64,000 nucleotides of DNA from contig NC_051090.1 of the NCBI RefSeq assembly GCF_901709675.1, forward strand, positions 7,023,842 to 7,087,841. The letters run 5' to 3'. Under the pieces are notes generated by a model. That model was not told the DNA's origin, searched no databases, and was given only the letters and a program-made list of their open reading frames with translations. Within the stretch, counting starts at the first letter, position 1. Each line of letters opens with the position of its first letter. The stretch is from Syngnathus acus. Lineage: Eukaryota > Chordata > Actinopteri > Syngnathiformes > Syngnathidae. A program made the translations under genes and the position numbers. Positions 34,864-49,200 of this stretch are shown here, piece after piece.

Positions 34864-37800
34864 TATAGTGGCACTGTGGATGATCAGTGGAGAAATTGCC
34901 CTTTGATGGCTCCTCAGTATGGAGATTTATTCTGAAAAGGAGACTGGCGTGTGTGCACCGCGTGAGACTCAAGTGACCTGGCGTGAGAAAATGGTCATGC
35001 TGAATTTCATTCACGCTGCTGATCGTTTAACATTTGATGGGTTGCTCACATGCTTTTCAGTATGTTCAGCTGAATGACGTCGTACGAGCGTAGCGGGTTC
35101 AATTATGCAGCACTAACTTTATGACAAATAGATCACATTCCGAAAAATTTGCTTTGAAAACTTTAACTCTGGGATTTTGAAATGAGGACTGCCTCAGTGG
35201 ATATGAGCCTCCAATCAGAAAACAAAGGAACAAATTGAAGCAGATTAAATCTTAATGATAGCAGATTAGACAAATGTCATATTTATGGGAACAGCAGCGG
35301 TGTGGATTAGTGATAAGTGACAACACCGCAGGTCTTTAAAGGAATTCGGTGCAATATTAAGAACATCCTAGTTGGTGTCTGTTTCTCATTGTGGAGTCTC
35401 CTGGTGTCTCAGAAAACTGCTGTAGCTGTGTTTGGCTTAGTGACAGCTGTCCTATCAGCACATTAGGTTTCCTCAGATAAATGGCTCAAGAAGAAAATCC
35501 TGCCACAGATACTTTTTGATCCCTCTTTTTTACATGCGGTAAAATATATCTGGACAGCCTAACCCATTGGCAGTTGGAAGAATTATTGAGTTTAAAGGAG
35601 GAGATAGGAATAGAGCGGAACTCGCTCAACCCGGCCGTCACATTTATTTATGTATAGTTAGCACTTCACTGTTGATAGTTAACATAGGTATTTTGATTCT
35701 TAAGTCTATGTGATCCGTTTAAAAGTATAGGCATCACATTCAGTCCTGCTGATTTTGTTTAGATAGACTGAGGGCACTATTTTTTTGACCAAATCTGGCG
35801 GAGCACGGGCGGGTTAGACCGGCTGTTGGCGATTTCGAAGATGCACGCAAGAAGGCCTATTCCAAAAAGGGGGGTATGCGCCATTCTGGGTGTGAACACA
35901 GATAACTTAGTTTGCTGGTATTCAAAGTGGCTCTTCGCGTTCCAATTAAATGCGGCATTTCACGGAAGTTAGCATTCACAGCACAAGTAAGGCATGTCTT
36001 TCTGTTGTGGTTATAATTTCACACATAATTTTCACCTGCACTGGCAAACACATTCAAATTAAACTAGTTCGACAGAACAGCCGTGCTATGTCTCCCCAAG
36101 TTGGTTTGATGAAAATCTATTGAAGCACTTTTCAGGTGTGCTAATTAATTCAGTTCAAATCTACAATGAATTCAGCCCCTACGCCAAATGCATAAATCTC
36201 CGTGTATTTTTTTTTTTCCACTAAAATGCACACAAAGATAGATGGGCGCATATGCATCCTTTTCATCGGATGTAAAGCAGCACAGATGCATCATCGGGTT
36301 TTATCGTCACGAACCACCCTGATTGACATGCCTATCTTTAGCCATGCATTAAATTCCACATCCTTGTGCGGTAAACAGGCAAAAGAGATTTGCAACTGAG
36401 TGTAAACATTATCATCATCAAAAAAAAAAGGACGGTTTGATCTGAGCTATTTCACAGAATAACGAAGACTGAAAATAATAGTTGGATGACACATTGGATG
36501 GAAAATTATTCGTGAAGCCGGCATCTGCTGTAATGACTTTTCAAAGACATGTAACTCGAGATGGTTTATGAAGGTTGTGCACACTGTGGAAGGGGACAAT
36601 GTCATTTCTTGCTTTACAAGAAAATGCACGTGTCAGCATTTTTATGACACGAGAGGTCATGTGGATAAAGTAAAACTCTCGCTTTGACTGGTTTCACAGA
36701 GCACATCCAGTAAAAGCTTTTACAAGTACAAATGATTTGCTAAGTGCATGATTGCTTCATAACGGTCCCCCGGGGAAGCGATGCTGTAAAATACGCGTGT
36801 TCATTTAGGATTTTGACAGCTCCTTGGAATTTTTGCTGAACAAAAACATTTATGACAAATGATATTAATTTCAGTAATGGCAGCAAATGGCCGCTGAATA
36901 GGATTCGTTGGTCTTATACTTCAATCTTACACAAAATATTCATCTAATATCAGTGTTGGTAAGTGGATTTTTTTTTTGGCATCCATCCGTTATTCCATCT
37001 CCTTTTATCAGAATCTTTATTTCCTCATGTCCAGAGCCCTTATGGGGTATCCTGAAGTCTTTACTTATGAAAATTGTTCAACCTCCCGTCAAATTCCGAG
37101 ATTCCACAGTAATTGCTTTCGCCCAAATCGTTACACCCTTCGGTCTTTTTGCGAAATGAATCGAGAGAGAGAGTGTTAATTTCCTCTCTCGGCATGAGAG
37201 AGGAGCTTGGAACAATAAGCTCTCACGAGCGGCCCATCTCGTTAGGCCTGCGAGGCTGCCGATCCGCCCCAGCGAAGGATTGGTGAACAAGAGGCAGGCT
37301 GATACAACAGCATGGAGGAGGAGTTGAGTGTCAAGGCTACAAGAGAGGCAGTGCGCATGGTTTTAATCAAGGCGGGCAAGTGGAACATCATTTCAGGAGA
37401 CCTACACTTGACCTAGGATTTGCAGTGATATGCTTAGCAATGCATGGCTGAAAAAAAAAAAAAAAACCTCACACCCGTTATGCTGTTATTAAAGCATTTC
37501 CAACATGGCAATCAAACATTGTGGCCAAAATATATTAATAGTGTGTACTGCATGGTATTCTACATACATTGTTGGAAATAAATTTTGTTTTTCTACTCCA
37601 GAAATTAAATCATAAGAAATTGAGGCAACCGACCCACATTGAACAGACACTCATAAATAACTTTGGGCTAGAAATATGATATTGAAAAGCCTTTAAATCT
37701 TCATAGAAGAAGAAAAAACCCCACAAGAGTTGGTTACATCATCTTCCTAAACTCTTCTGAGCGATGTAGTAAATAAAACAATTGAGCATTAATTTGTTCT

Positions 37801-40800
37801 CCAACTATTCTTCAACAATTTAACCTGATTAATATTGCATCAAAATTACAGATAACATGGGAGGCATAACATGTTTTACAGTATCAACATTTTGAGGTCT
37901 CAGCGGGGTCTTAAAAATGCCCATCAACTTATGATAGAAAATCTCAACAGAAACTCCATTGGCTGGAATGGCAATAATTTAAGATTTATAGATTCACTCT
38001 GATCCTTGTTCATAGCGACTTGACAACACCCTTCCTCATCCTGCTCCTATTTCGCTCTCCTAGCTGCTGACGCTTCCAAAGCTCTTAATTGGCCAGTCAC
38101 CCGAGGAAAAAAAAAAAAAAGCCTCATGGGCTGGTGTCTGAGAACCTGATTACTTGAAGTGTGTGTGTGTTCATTTGTGTGTCTACATTGCATTGAAGTC
38201 ATCATTTGCCATGGAAGGATGTTTTTATATCAACAATAATCATCAATAGTCATAAAATGCTTGTATGAGTGCACTCAAGCTTCACAGTAATTGATGTCTT
38301 ATAATAGTTGATGTCCATCTTTGTAAATGGAGGCTACGGAAGAAAAAAAAAAAAAAAAGACAGCATTTTATTAACTCCTGGTTGTCTAGAAGACGCCATC
38401 ACTTTTCTCCCCTCTCTCCTTTTGTCCTGCCATAAATAGCTCACAATCTATTTTAGTACAACAGGACTCTTGAGATCAAGCAAACGAAAAAATCTTGGAG
38501 TGAATTTTTAGGTGCGTATCCAAATGATAAAAGGGACATTTTCTGCTTGAAGTCAACTCAACGATGGCTTTGAGACAAGCTCCCAACTCCAAAGTTACGT
38601 AATACGGACTGGTGTTTTAAATGGTTAGTGCTGTCCACTTCTCAGTTAGAATCCCCGACGGCACAGTGTGGCTAATGTCTTTGTAATTGAATGGAGGCCA
38701 GATCCGCATCCCTTGGTGCGAGAGGGTGATTAAATCAAAATGAGAGGCGAAACACACAAGGGGTAAGAAAGGCGTAATTTGCAACGGCTGCTGACCAAGC
38801 ACAGTTATAAAGTCATCCGACGATTTCCTGTATGGAGGGCAGCGGCAGGAAACGGAGTGAGAAAGGAAAGTGAGAATGTATCGCCGTTTTCCGAGCAAGT
38901 CGCTAGTAATCAGGTTACGCTCGCTTCGTGCTCGGAGGAGATCTTCTTGCTTTTGCTGCCATCCCTCATCATTAGCGGCTGCAGGCCAAGCTGCGAGCAA
39001 CATGGCTATAGTGGAAGTAATGACTCGGGCTGGCTGCAAGAGGGCCTTTGTGTCCTTGCTTGCCAGTTTTCCTTAATGGGAAGGTAATGGGCAAAGAGGA
39101 AATTGGCCACGGGAGCCGGGAGACAGCTTTTGTTCTGTCAAGAGGTGACGAGTTAGCAAAGAGGAAGGTGGCTGAAGTGGAATTCCACCTCTGTGTTAGC
39201 GGCCACCCTCCATTGGCTTTTATTTCCTCTGTGCCAGGCCATCATGGTCTCCCCTTTAAGCTCTTGAAGTCACTCAAACTGAACAAGTGTGTGTGCTGTC
39301 CGGGAGAAAGGAGGATGAGATTTGGCTTATACGCAGTGGGGAAAATTAAACAAGATGTCAGTACAAAAAAAATAATAATCTCCAGCTTTATACGGGATCC
39401 TCCGAAGTACTCCAAACAATTTGGAGTCTATCCAAAATATCTCGAGAGACTTCCACAAAATGAGCATCTGAAGGATTAATGCGATATAGGTTTTGCTTTT
39501 TGGATTTTTTTTTTTTTTTTTTTGTCAAGCATAGAGCCACAAATGAAATTTAATGCAAAAAAATAAAAGCTAATGACTGGCACAAACTAACAAAATGGAT
39601 TCCTGTTTTGTCTTTGTGCTCTTATTCTAGTGTCTGAATGTTAGAAACATTAAAATATTTGGCTGTATAGTTAGAAAAGGTTTTGATAATGAATGCTACA
39701 TATTCATTTTGCATCATAACAGGATTACTTCATTCTTTATGATGTGAATAGTAAGAGAACCTCATCAAGGGCTAAACCAGCTTCTTTTAATCTGCTTTAA
39801 GAGTCAACTCCATAAATCTGGAACTGAAGAGGCCATGAAAAAGTGTTTCCCCCATTAAAAAATGTGACCTTTTGATGAAGCTATAGCTGAAGGGTGTAAT
39901 AGATTGAATTGGCTTCTCCTTCCCTTTGGAATTCATCCCTTGAGTTATTTACAAAACCCTGAAAGCAACAAGACCTGAAATAGTCACTGTCATAATGAAG
40001 AAACATCTCTCTGCCTCCATGCTGACAGTTATGGTCTCATTTTCTTTTAAAGAGTCCAGTTTTATTTGTGAAAAGTGGCATTTATTGACAAATTGAGCAA
40101 AATAAAGTTTGCTGAGTGTTTATATTTTTTTCCTGTTATTGATTACACGCAGTTGTAATTATGGTGGCTTTGGAAAATGGAACAATACAGGAGTCCAACA
40201 TTTCTATATGGTCTCACTATACTGTAATTGCTTGTTTCAGTCTGACCTTGCTGCTAATAATAGTTCATCTAATCCTGCATGTTTACAAATTTACCTTGAA
40301 TTGAACACTTTTCACTGCTCCAATTCTATTACAAGTAGAAAAGACACAAAAAATGAGCAGAAAAACAAGGCTATCATTTGGCGCCATGTTATCTAATAGC
40401 TCAGAAGTCTCAAGAGGTTCCATGGAGCTTGAGAGGAAGCGAGGTGAGACGAGAGACTGTTGAAAAGAGCTGCGCACGCCGCAAAGGGTATCGCTCGACC
40501 CTTGGAGAGGCCGCGAGAGCACGTTAACACTCTCCTCAAACGTGTCACACAATCGGTGACAATGAAATGCAACTCAAACATGCAAATTCAAACCATATGG
40601 ACGCTCACAAAAACATCTGTTCCTCCTACTGTAATCGAAAGCTTGATTTATGTGTCCGACATTGATTACCCGCTAAGACTGACATCGATGATGATAAAAT
40701 GCATTTCTAGCTGACTGGTGGAATCGCATGTGCAGTACACTTTGATTTCGTAACGAGACACAAAAATACATGGCCATAATTAGAACCAAATTATGCACTG

Positions 40801-43800
40801 CAAATAAATGCGCAAGTAAGCAGAGTGGAAACATCAGCAAAATCCTACCAAATAACAACCTCATTAATAAAAAAAAATAAATAAAAAAAATCATTAGTCA
40901 AAAGCTATCCACAGGAGTAACACAAGTGGGAGGGGGGGAGGAGCCAACACTGTGTTTAACACTGCGGGCTACATCCTACACTGATGTCAACACTTCCTAG
41001 CTATAGTCCACCAATTCTTTTCAGCCACTGGATACCAGTGCATCCATATTCATGAACGGAAAATACATCACCTGGTGTAGGATGCCAGTTGCCCTAAGGC
41101 GAGTGCGTGTCCAGTACAAGTTGAAACTGACATGCTTTTTACATGCTCTGTGATCCCATGTTAATATTTAATGAGACGCGGCCGGTGTTTCGCGTTTCAG
41201 TGTATGTCTCTGAGGTCTACACGGATCCCAAACATAATTTTCCCATCAAGGTTGGAACGTTTCTGACTTTCCAGTTAGGGAATTAAATTAATTAAAAGTA
41301 GAGCAACCGAGTTTTGTGCTTGATAATACGAGTAGTAGTGTTTGTAATGTGCTATACAATGCTGGAGGAGTTTTGGCCTCATGGGCCACTGTTATGTCAA
41401 GGAAGAACTAATAATGCATGCTTAAAGTGATAATGTCTTCAATTTTCAGTGTTCAGAGATGTTAAATTATCAGACTTCAAAAAGCAATCACCTCGGAAAT
41501 GGATGCTTCTTGCCAATGACAACAGTGGCAACACGCGCTGGCAAACAAACTGCTCAGCAAGATGCCACTACCAACCCAAACTGGCTGTTTGGCCATTTTA
41601 GTTTGGCACACAGTGGGAATCAGACCCCCCCTAATATCTGTACGTATTTGCTCAGCTGGCCTACAAAACAGCAGCCTGAACACCGCAAGGGTCCTTTTGT
41701 CGCCATCGACCCAAATCACAAACTGCAGTGCTGAAATAAGTCTCATAGGAAATTGTGTGTGTAATTTTTCTTCTTCTAAATCTAATAGGGGGACAATTAG
41801 AACTTGTGTGGTGGATGAAATTGCGCTTAATTATTCCTCGGTTAATGAATGTGTGCTCAATATAAAGATAAGCGGCATAAGCTCTATGTGGTAAAGTGTG
41901 TGGGGTTAGATAATAGTTTTTCTTTCCCAACAAGCTCGACTTCTTTCATTGCTGTTTCCAAACACCAAGAGTTGAAAGTTACTGTGGTCCTATTCAAATG
42001 TACATTTTGAGCTAGTTGGCTTTGTCCTCTTACTTTCAATTCAAGATTCCATTTCTGATCCTTTAGGTCCACTGTCATTGTTGTTCATGTTGAAATAATG
42101 AATATTACAAGTCAGAGTCACTTTTGCTTGTGGTATTTCCCATATTCACCGTGAGCATATATTGTAACCCCTCCTGAATTAATGCCAGTGCCCGAAAATG
42201 TCCTAATCATTAATAATAATAATAAAAAGCATATAAAATACCACTGCAACCTTTTGTGTAAACCAGGTGTTTGTTGGCATAAAAGAAAGCTCCCTGCCAA
42301 GCAAACACCCTGGTAACCTGAAGATAAGTACAGTGCTAGAGTCCAAGCAATTTATGAGTGGAAGGATTCACTTAAACGCAACCCTCAGGCACAGAAATAA
42401 ATAAATGAATACATAGATTGAAAACATAGCGAGAAAGCCGATTAGTTTTTATTTATGGAGTTATAAATGCGACATCCTCGGTAAGCTCACTACTGTGACC
42501 GTCATTTAATTTATTTTTAATTACCGGGTCATCAGACACATTGGTAAGGATTAATTATTTAATGAGTCACTGGTACATGCTTCATGACTAGCGAGTTGAC
42601 TGGTAGGATGTCCAAAGCATCAGGCGATATTTTCTGTAGTACTTATAGCAATTATTCAAATTAAAAGTATACAAAAATTAAAAAAAACACTCAGATTTAT
42701 GATTAGTGAGGAGGGGTTATGAATATTGCCATGTTCATTTGACTTGCATATCTATATTTCATAACAGTAACTGTCTCACAACTATAAAATGAAATCAACC
42801 TATAATAATAATAAGAAGAAGAAACACTTTAAATGCACATAAGTCACAACCTGGCTAACAGAAAATTTGAACACATCCAAAATTTCTTTGCATCAAGAAA
42901 AACTGACCGTTTGCAACAGTTTGCAACATTTTAGGAACCCTGACAAAATACCAACAATCACTACATGTGCAAACACCCACGGCTCAGTGAGATACGGGCT
43001 TTACAGATTAAATAAGATTCAAAAGGAACTGATTAGCGAAGAGCAACGAACCCATCATGCTATGTCTCACGCTTGCAATTATGTGCACAGATGGGAGGAT
43101 CACAATGAACGCTAGAACAGCTACAATGAAATCAGGTCATTTGTGCTTTAAGTACAAAAGAATGTTGCTCATGACAAAAACAGTTGGGATCATAAATAAT
43201 GTGAGCTTTTCAAACTCAGGCTGCTGTATTTAGTCAGCAATAAGCTCATATGAAATTGTAGCAGATGCTTGTTTTAGTGAGAAATTACATCAGGCTAGTA
43301 TGACACATGATTGGTATTTGCCAATCATTGGCAAAGAAATAATTTTTCTTAGTTTGTCGACAGCCTCCCTTCGAAACTCGTCTCAGCACGGGCCGACCCT
43401 TTGTGACAGTGATGTATGAGCCGTGTCGCAAACTCAGCAAATCCTCATTAGATCACTCCTCAACACCAGGTCAGGGTGTAATTTTCACTCACACATTACG
43501 CGTGCCACCAAGATTCTCCATTCATTGCGAGACGCGATCCTCATCAAGTTCATGAAAGGCAATTAACAGTGGCAGGAAATGTCAGTGAGGAAGAAAAAAA
43601 AAAACATCTCATTAGTGGTTTCATTGGATATGAAATGACTGCAATAAAATGAAGACAACATTTATAAATATCAGCAAGGCTTATCCCGAAGCCCTGCTGG
43701 ATGTCAATTATTGGCTGTAATACTGTATAAGACTCACACAGCGAGAGTGTGTGTTTAATTGGAAACACTCTCGCCCTAATGAGTGACTATGCGAGTACCA

Positions 43801-46168
43801 CTCTTCTAGCCTTCTGTCTGCTGAGCAGAAGAATCTGAATCATTTTTATTTGCTGTGTTTTAGTAGCTACTTGTGATTTTGCAAAAAAGCTAGATATATA
43901 CATTTACGGTATCATGATGATCAAAAACAGAATTGGGCAGATAATCGGAGTGACACTGCTACAGCATTGAAAAAAAGTCATATTGAACAAGAGGTATAGA
44001 AAATGGATGGATGGACAGTTCTTCTAACACTTGTTTAAAAAAAAAAAATACCGTATTTTCCGCACTATAAGGCGCACCAAAACCTCCAATTTTCTCAAAA
44101 GCCGACAGTGCGCCTTATAATCCGGTGCGCCTTATATATGGACCAATATGGATTTGTGGATGAGGACTAATTTATTAAAGTAAGCTTTACATGTTTGCGT
44201 GTTGTGTGATATTAACGTTTGAGCAACGTTGAGTTATTGATATGTTGTTATTGTTTTCACTATTTCGAGTGTTACTATATTTGATTGAATTAACGTTTGA
44301 GCAACGTTGAGTTATTTATTCTATGCGCCTTATAATCCGCTGCGCCTTATATATGGACAAAGTTTTAAAATGAGCCATTCATTGAAGGTGCGCCTTATAA
44401 TCCGGTGCGCCTTATAGTGCGGAAAATGCGGTACATTAAAACGCATTAAATTGTGTGAGAAGTGCAATCAAGTAAAATCCAATGAAATAGAGACGAGATC
44501 GTTAGCAACACTTTCATAGAATAAATTAGACATTTACAAGTTGTAAATGTCATTGGTTTTGATAGCCTTGCTGGCTCTAACAACCCACCACTGATGCATT
44601 AAAAATGACTTTAGAATGAGGGGGAAAAAAATGATTTCCCAACATCAGTGTGTACGTGTAAATTAAAAATATAACTAAAGCTCTTAGTCACCAAATATTT
44701 TCCTTAGGCTTCATCTGATGCCGGGATAATGCAGTGTGCCTCTTTTTTTGATGCCTCTCCCTGTACTCCTGTTCGAACTTTGACCCCTTGCCTCCTGCAG
44801 TCTCCCTTGGCTTCAAAGAGTAAGGTCACAGACAGTGGAGGGCACAGATGGGACATTGATCGCAGGGATGTGGATGCAAAAATACATAAATGCTGCATCT
44901 GCACAGCCAGCAAACAACTGCAGCTGTGCCCAAGTGAGGCTCGCAGAGCTTGCATGAATAAATCAGGAAGGTTCATAGTCTGTGCAGCAAGCAGATAGAC
45001 AAGCTTCACACATTTAACAGTCAATGAGATACCGCATTGGATTTAAAGAGACTTTAACTGCACAACATTTTATGTAGTTTGTGCAAACATCGAACTTATT
45101 CATGCCTATCTTTAACCTTGAAAGTGTGAAACCAAAAACTTGTTTAATATTACTGTAAGCCACGATGACATTATGCACTTTACACTTCAACGTGGGAGAA
45201 TTAAAAAAAAAAGTTCTCAAATGATGATTCGATTAAAATCTAATGCACATGAAAGTTTAATAAAAATTGTACCTAAATAAATATATTTGAAAACGAACAA
45301 AGTTGCAAGTTAAATACAACTGAATTTCACAAATTTAGCAAACGCAGTTGCCTCCATCTGTTATTCCGTTTTAAAGTAAGAAAGTAATACACCAGGGACA
45401 AAGATTTCAGCCCTTCGTGATGAAGGCTGGACTAATCCCTTCTCACTGGATAAGCTTGCATCCTTCATGGGGACAACTCAGGTTATTGTTAAGGTCACAA
45501 AAACAGCGAACTGCATTGAACTCATGGAAGAATGGCACAAATACATATCTCGCAAGTCAAACTCGGGTTCTAAAGTTGTTGTTTTTTTTAGGATGATGCC
45601 ATTAGGGCTTCCTGCTTAAAGTCACTTCAAAAAAAGGCTTTGTCCCTGTTTGGTGATCAAATTTAATGGCCTGCAGAGGTTTGTGGCTCTAGTGAACATC
45701 TGTGAGTCTAACTGCGACAGCGCCAATAGAGGCAGCTTCTTGCTGTGGGCAAATTCAATGTCAAGGAGTACCCGAGGTACTGTGATTAAAAAGTTCAGGT
45801 GGAAATTGTGGTATATAAGCAGCCAAAATCAATTTCACGACTTACACTTGAAACTTCTACAGTTATGCAAGGTGGCCTTGGCAGCTATCACATTTGCTCC
45901 TTTCTAAATAGGTTGTTGTGAAGGCGGGGCATTGATAACGCTCCCATAAGAATGGTGATTTGTTATTTTACTGATTAGCGGAACATATTGTTTGTTGAGC
46001 CAATATTTAGTGCCGGAAAATTTGAGTTGATCCAACATAATACAAGTCCTAAGTGAGCAATCCAAAGGAGCCGTCTGCTCTTTACTGCACTGCTTTCTTT
46101 TGGTATGAAGCGTCACTGGCTGATGTGTAAACAAGGAGGCTTATTATCATATGGAGTGCTTGCCAACA

Positions 46169-46204
<36 letters not shown>

Positions 46205-49200
46205 CCAAAGCTATGCAGTGTCATCTGTCAATACAAAATCAGTTATCGCCATGTGATACGTCGCCATCATAGTGGTGTTAAGTACTGGTGTGGATAATCA
46301 CGCTTATCACAGTCTCAAGTCAACACATTGTGCAGTGACTTTTCATCGTCATAGTCTTGTGGATGTCTCGTTACTGTGGAGCGTCTCACGCGCTCTGGTA
46401 TTTCCATCATCATAAGATAAAGTCTTATATGTAAGATGCCCCGGATGAGGGCGATGCATTGAGTTGTCAAACCTGAACTGTCCTGACACAAGTCATTGTT
46501 GATTTCACTGTTGTAGGGCAAAGACTCTAGGGCTGCAGATAAGACTGTTGCCATGGTCCTGAAGGAGATACCAAGTAAGGCGTCTTCAGAAGGCAAGCCC
46601 CTCCTCACGGTGACTACCAAGGTGGGCAGAACTATTTCAGAACATGCGCTCTGAGTGAATTGTACTCCTGTGTTGGTTGTACGGATGCAAAAAATATATA
46701 TATATTGTTGTGATGTAGATGCTGGTGCTGAGGATCTCCATTTAATAACTTTAACGTTAAATTCTTGTATTCTCCTCCATGTAGAAGGTTGAATGACTTC
46801 TGGTCTGTTGTAGTCTTCGTTAAGGTGATGATAATCACGTGGACTTAGATTAATTGATGACGTCATGAATATTTTTATCTCATTCCGGGTGCCTTCTAAT
46901 GCAAAATTGCTGACTCATCGATTAGTCATATTTTTCTATGAAAACTGAACAGTAAACATGGTTTTGGAAAATATGCAAATAAGCCGCATCACAGGTTTTT
47001 ATTCTGAAGTCTCTGGTCCTAAATTTAGGCATCTTGAAGAAAAAATGCTGCAGTCCTTTATGTCAATATCTTCTTAGCCTGTTTCCAGGAGGGATTACCA
47101 ACGGGGTCAAGATGCATTTCATCTCGCTAATCAAGTCTGATAAACCTCCTCATTAACTTTTAACATCTCATGAGAAGTGCATCAAAAAGTCTTCGCGAAC
47201 ACTCCACACACACATACACCTGTACTGACGGGGCTCATTGTATCCTGCTGCTTCTCTCCCTGATTGTTTAAAAAAAAAAATGTTTGCACGCTGCTTCATG
47301 TCATCTTGTATTTCTGTCTGATTCAATAACCTGTTTTATAGTCAATTGATTTCCTAATGTAATTTCTCATTGATCGGCTGTCACAACCAAGATAATGATG
47401 CTAACCGAGAGAAAAAGATTAACATACGGCTCTGCATTGTTGCTGAAGGATACACAAATCTCATTTGATTGCTTTGGGTGTCACCACTGAAGCCTAAAAT
47501 GTTTACATGCCAGCAGTTGGTATGCTACCAAATGGGAAATAAATTATTCAGGTCGTAATTCAAATGAGAAGTGATAGTTATAACATATTGCAAAAATATA
47601 AATGTCCCAAGTGATTGTTTTGTTTGAATTGGTTGAAAAATATGCAAAGGTAAATTATTCTTAAATGACAATTTGTGCAAAACCTTTCAAACCAAATATG
47701 TCTCTTTTTATATATCTACAATGCAGTATACCGCCTTTGCTTAGTTTCCCATTCATGCTGAATGAAGCAGTTGTTTCAAGACAGTATTGTGTCAGAAAGC
47801 AGTTGGTTAATAATTTAAACTTGAACCAAGGCAAGCACGAAAAAACAATTACGGTGTTTGTATTTCTTCTTGGCTTAGCGGTGCAAATTTTTTTTTTAAA
47901 GGTCTTTAAAACACACACCACAGACACACACCAACACACAATAGGAATGCATGCTAGATCCACTAAATATTTTTTTTACAAATGTCTGAAAAAATAATGA
48001 TGACGTTCCAATGTTTCATTTTGAAAGGGCATCGTGTCCTGGTGTGATGTCACTTAGCAAATGACAGAAGCTAAGTGACAGGCTAAGGCTCCTCGCGCCA
48101 CATGTCAGGTCAAGTCAAGTCTATTTGAAAAGCGCATTACTGTGTAGATCTCGCTGGATTTTACTGAGTCAGGGGTGAGATCCTCGGACGCAACCTCCCA
48201 GAAAGCCTTCGCTTGTATTTGAGAAAAAACACGTCATTAAATTTGGCAGCAAGGTTACATAAACCTTCTCGCATGAAATGTTACATTACAATCATTATAT
48301 TTCTTTACACCTCACAAAAACTGTCATATACGACTAACATTTGATCCCAAGTGACAAGCATCGATTAGCTGAGAATCGTGATTAATGAAGAAGCTAATCA
48401 CGATTCTCCTCTCCTTAAATGGTGCACACAGATCCAAGCCTGCGGTAATTGCAACAAAATAAAAACATATGTCAAGAGTCAAGACTATTTCATAATTAAA
48501 GCACTCCCTTATGCGAGGTACACAAAACACATAAAAATGAAAAGAAGGGGTAGAAGAATAGAATCGTTATGATACATGTCATTAAGAATCCTTAACATGG
48601 TCAAACTCTGCAACATTCAAGGCATTTTTTTCCCGAAATGAATTCCTCCAAGAGTTAAGGCTTTGGAGAATTGGTTGCACGATGTCTATCAATAATATAC
48701 GAACTAGGCCAACAGACATCTAAAAAGGTCACACCAGCAGGTATCCGGATCGCCAGCTGAGCTGTGTTACTACCGAGGCCTTTTCAGTCTCAAACTGATA
48801 ATTCATTCTAAAGCTGGTTTAAAAAAAAAAAAAAAAAGTGAAAAATGAATATAAAGTGAAAACTAAATCCCATTAAGTTGTATTAAGGCATAAAATGAAT
48901 AATCAGGATTGGCTACAACCCACTGGAGTTTAAAGATGACCGATTTTGAGCCATCCTAAAGACTGAATTATTAAATACAAGCTAAAGATAAAACAACTGA
49001 ATGAAACCGGCTGTAAAAGCCTCCAAGTTCCACCCGATAGCTTTACGTCTTTACTGAACTTTCCTTTTATGTAACCTATTCCAAGCTCACCTTGAAGGAT
49101 CTGACAAAGTTCATGCCATTCCCTTGACAGCAACATCTAAAAGGATCTCTTGAGTAAAGCCCGAGCGATTCAATTAGAAGAAGTTTGCCATTACATAATT

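Noticed and set aside
38617-39479. Two open frames of 140 and 143 codons in pex5l intron 1
   Set aside because: They lack recognisable domains, homology or splice context, and lie on opposite strands. The length is compatible with chance in a more GC-balanced stretch.
46315-46866. 183-codon minus-strand frame in pex5l intron 1
   Set aside because: It has no signal peptide, domain or family likeness, and includes a short TA-rich run. It is not supported as a gene.
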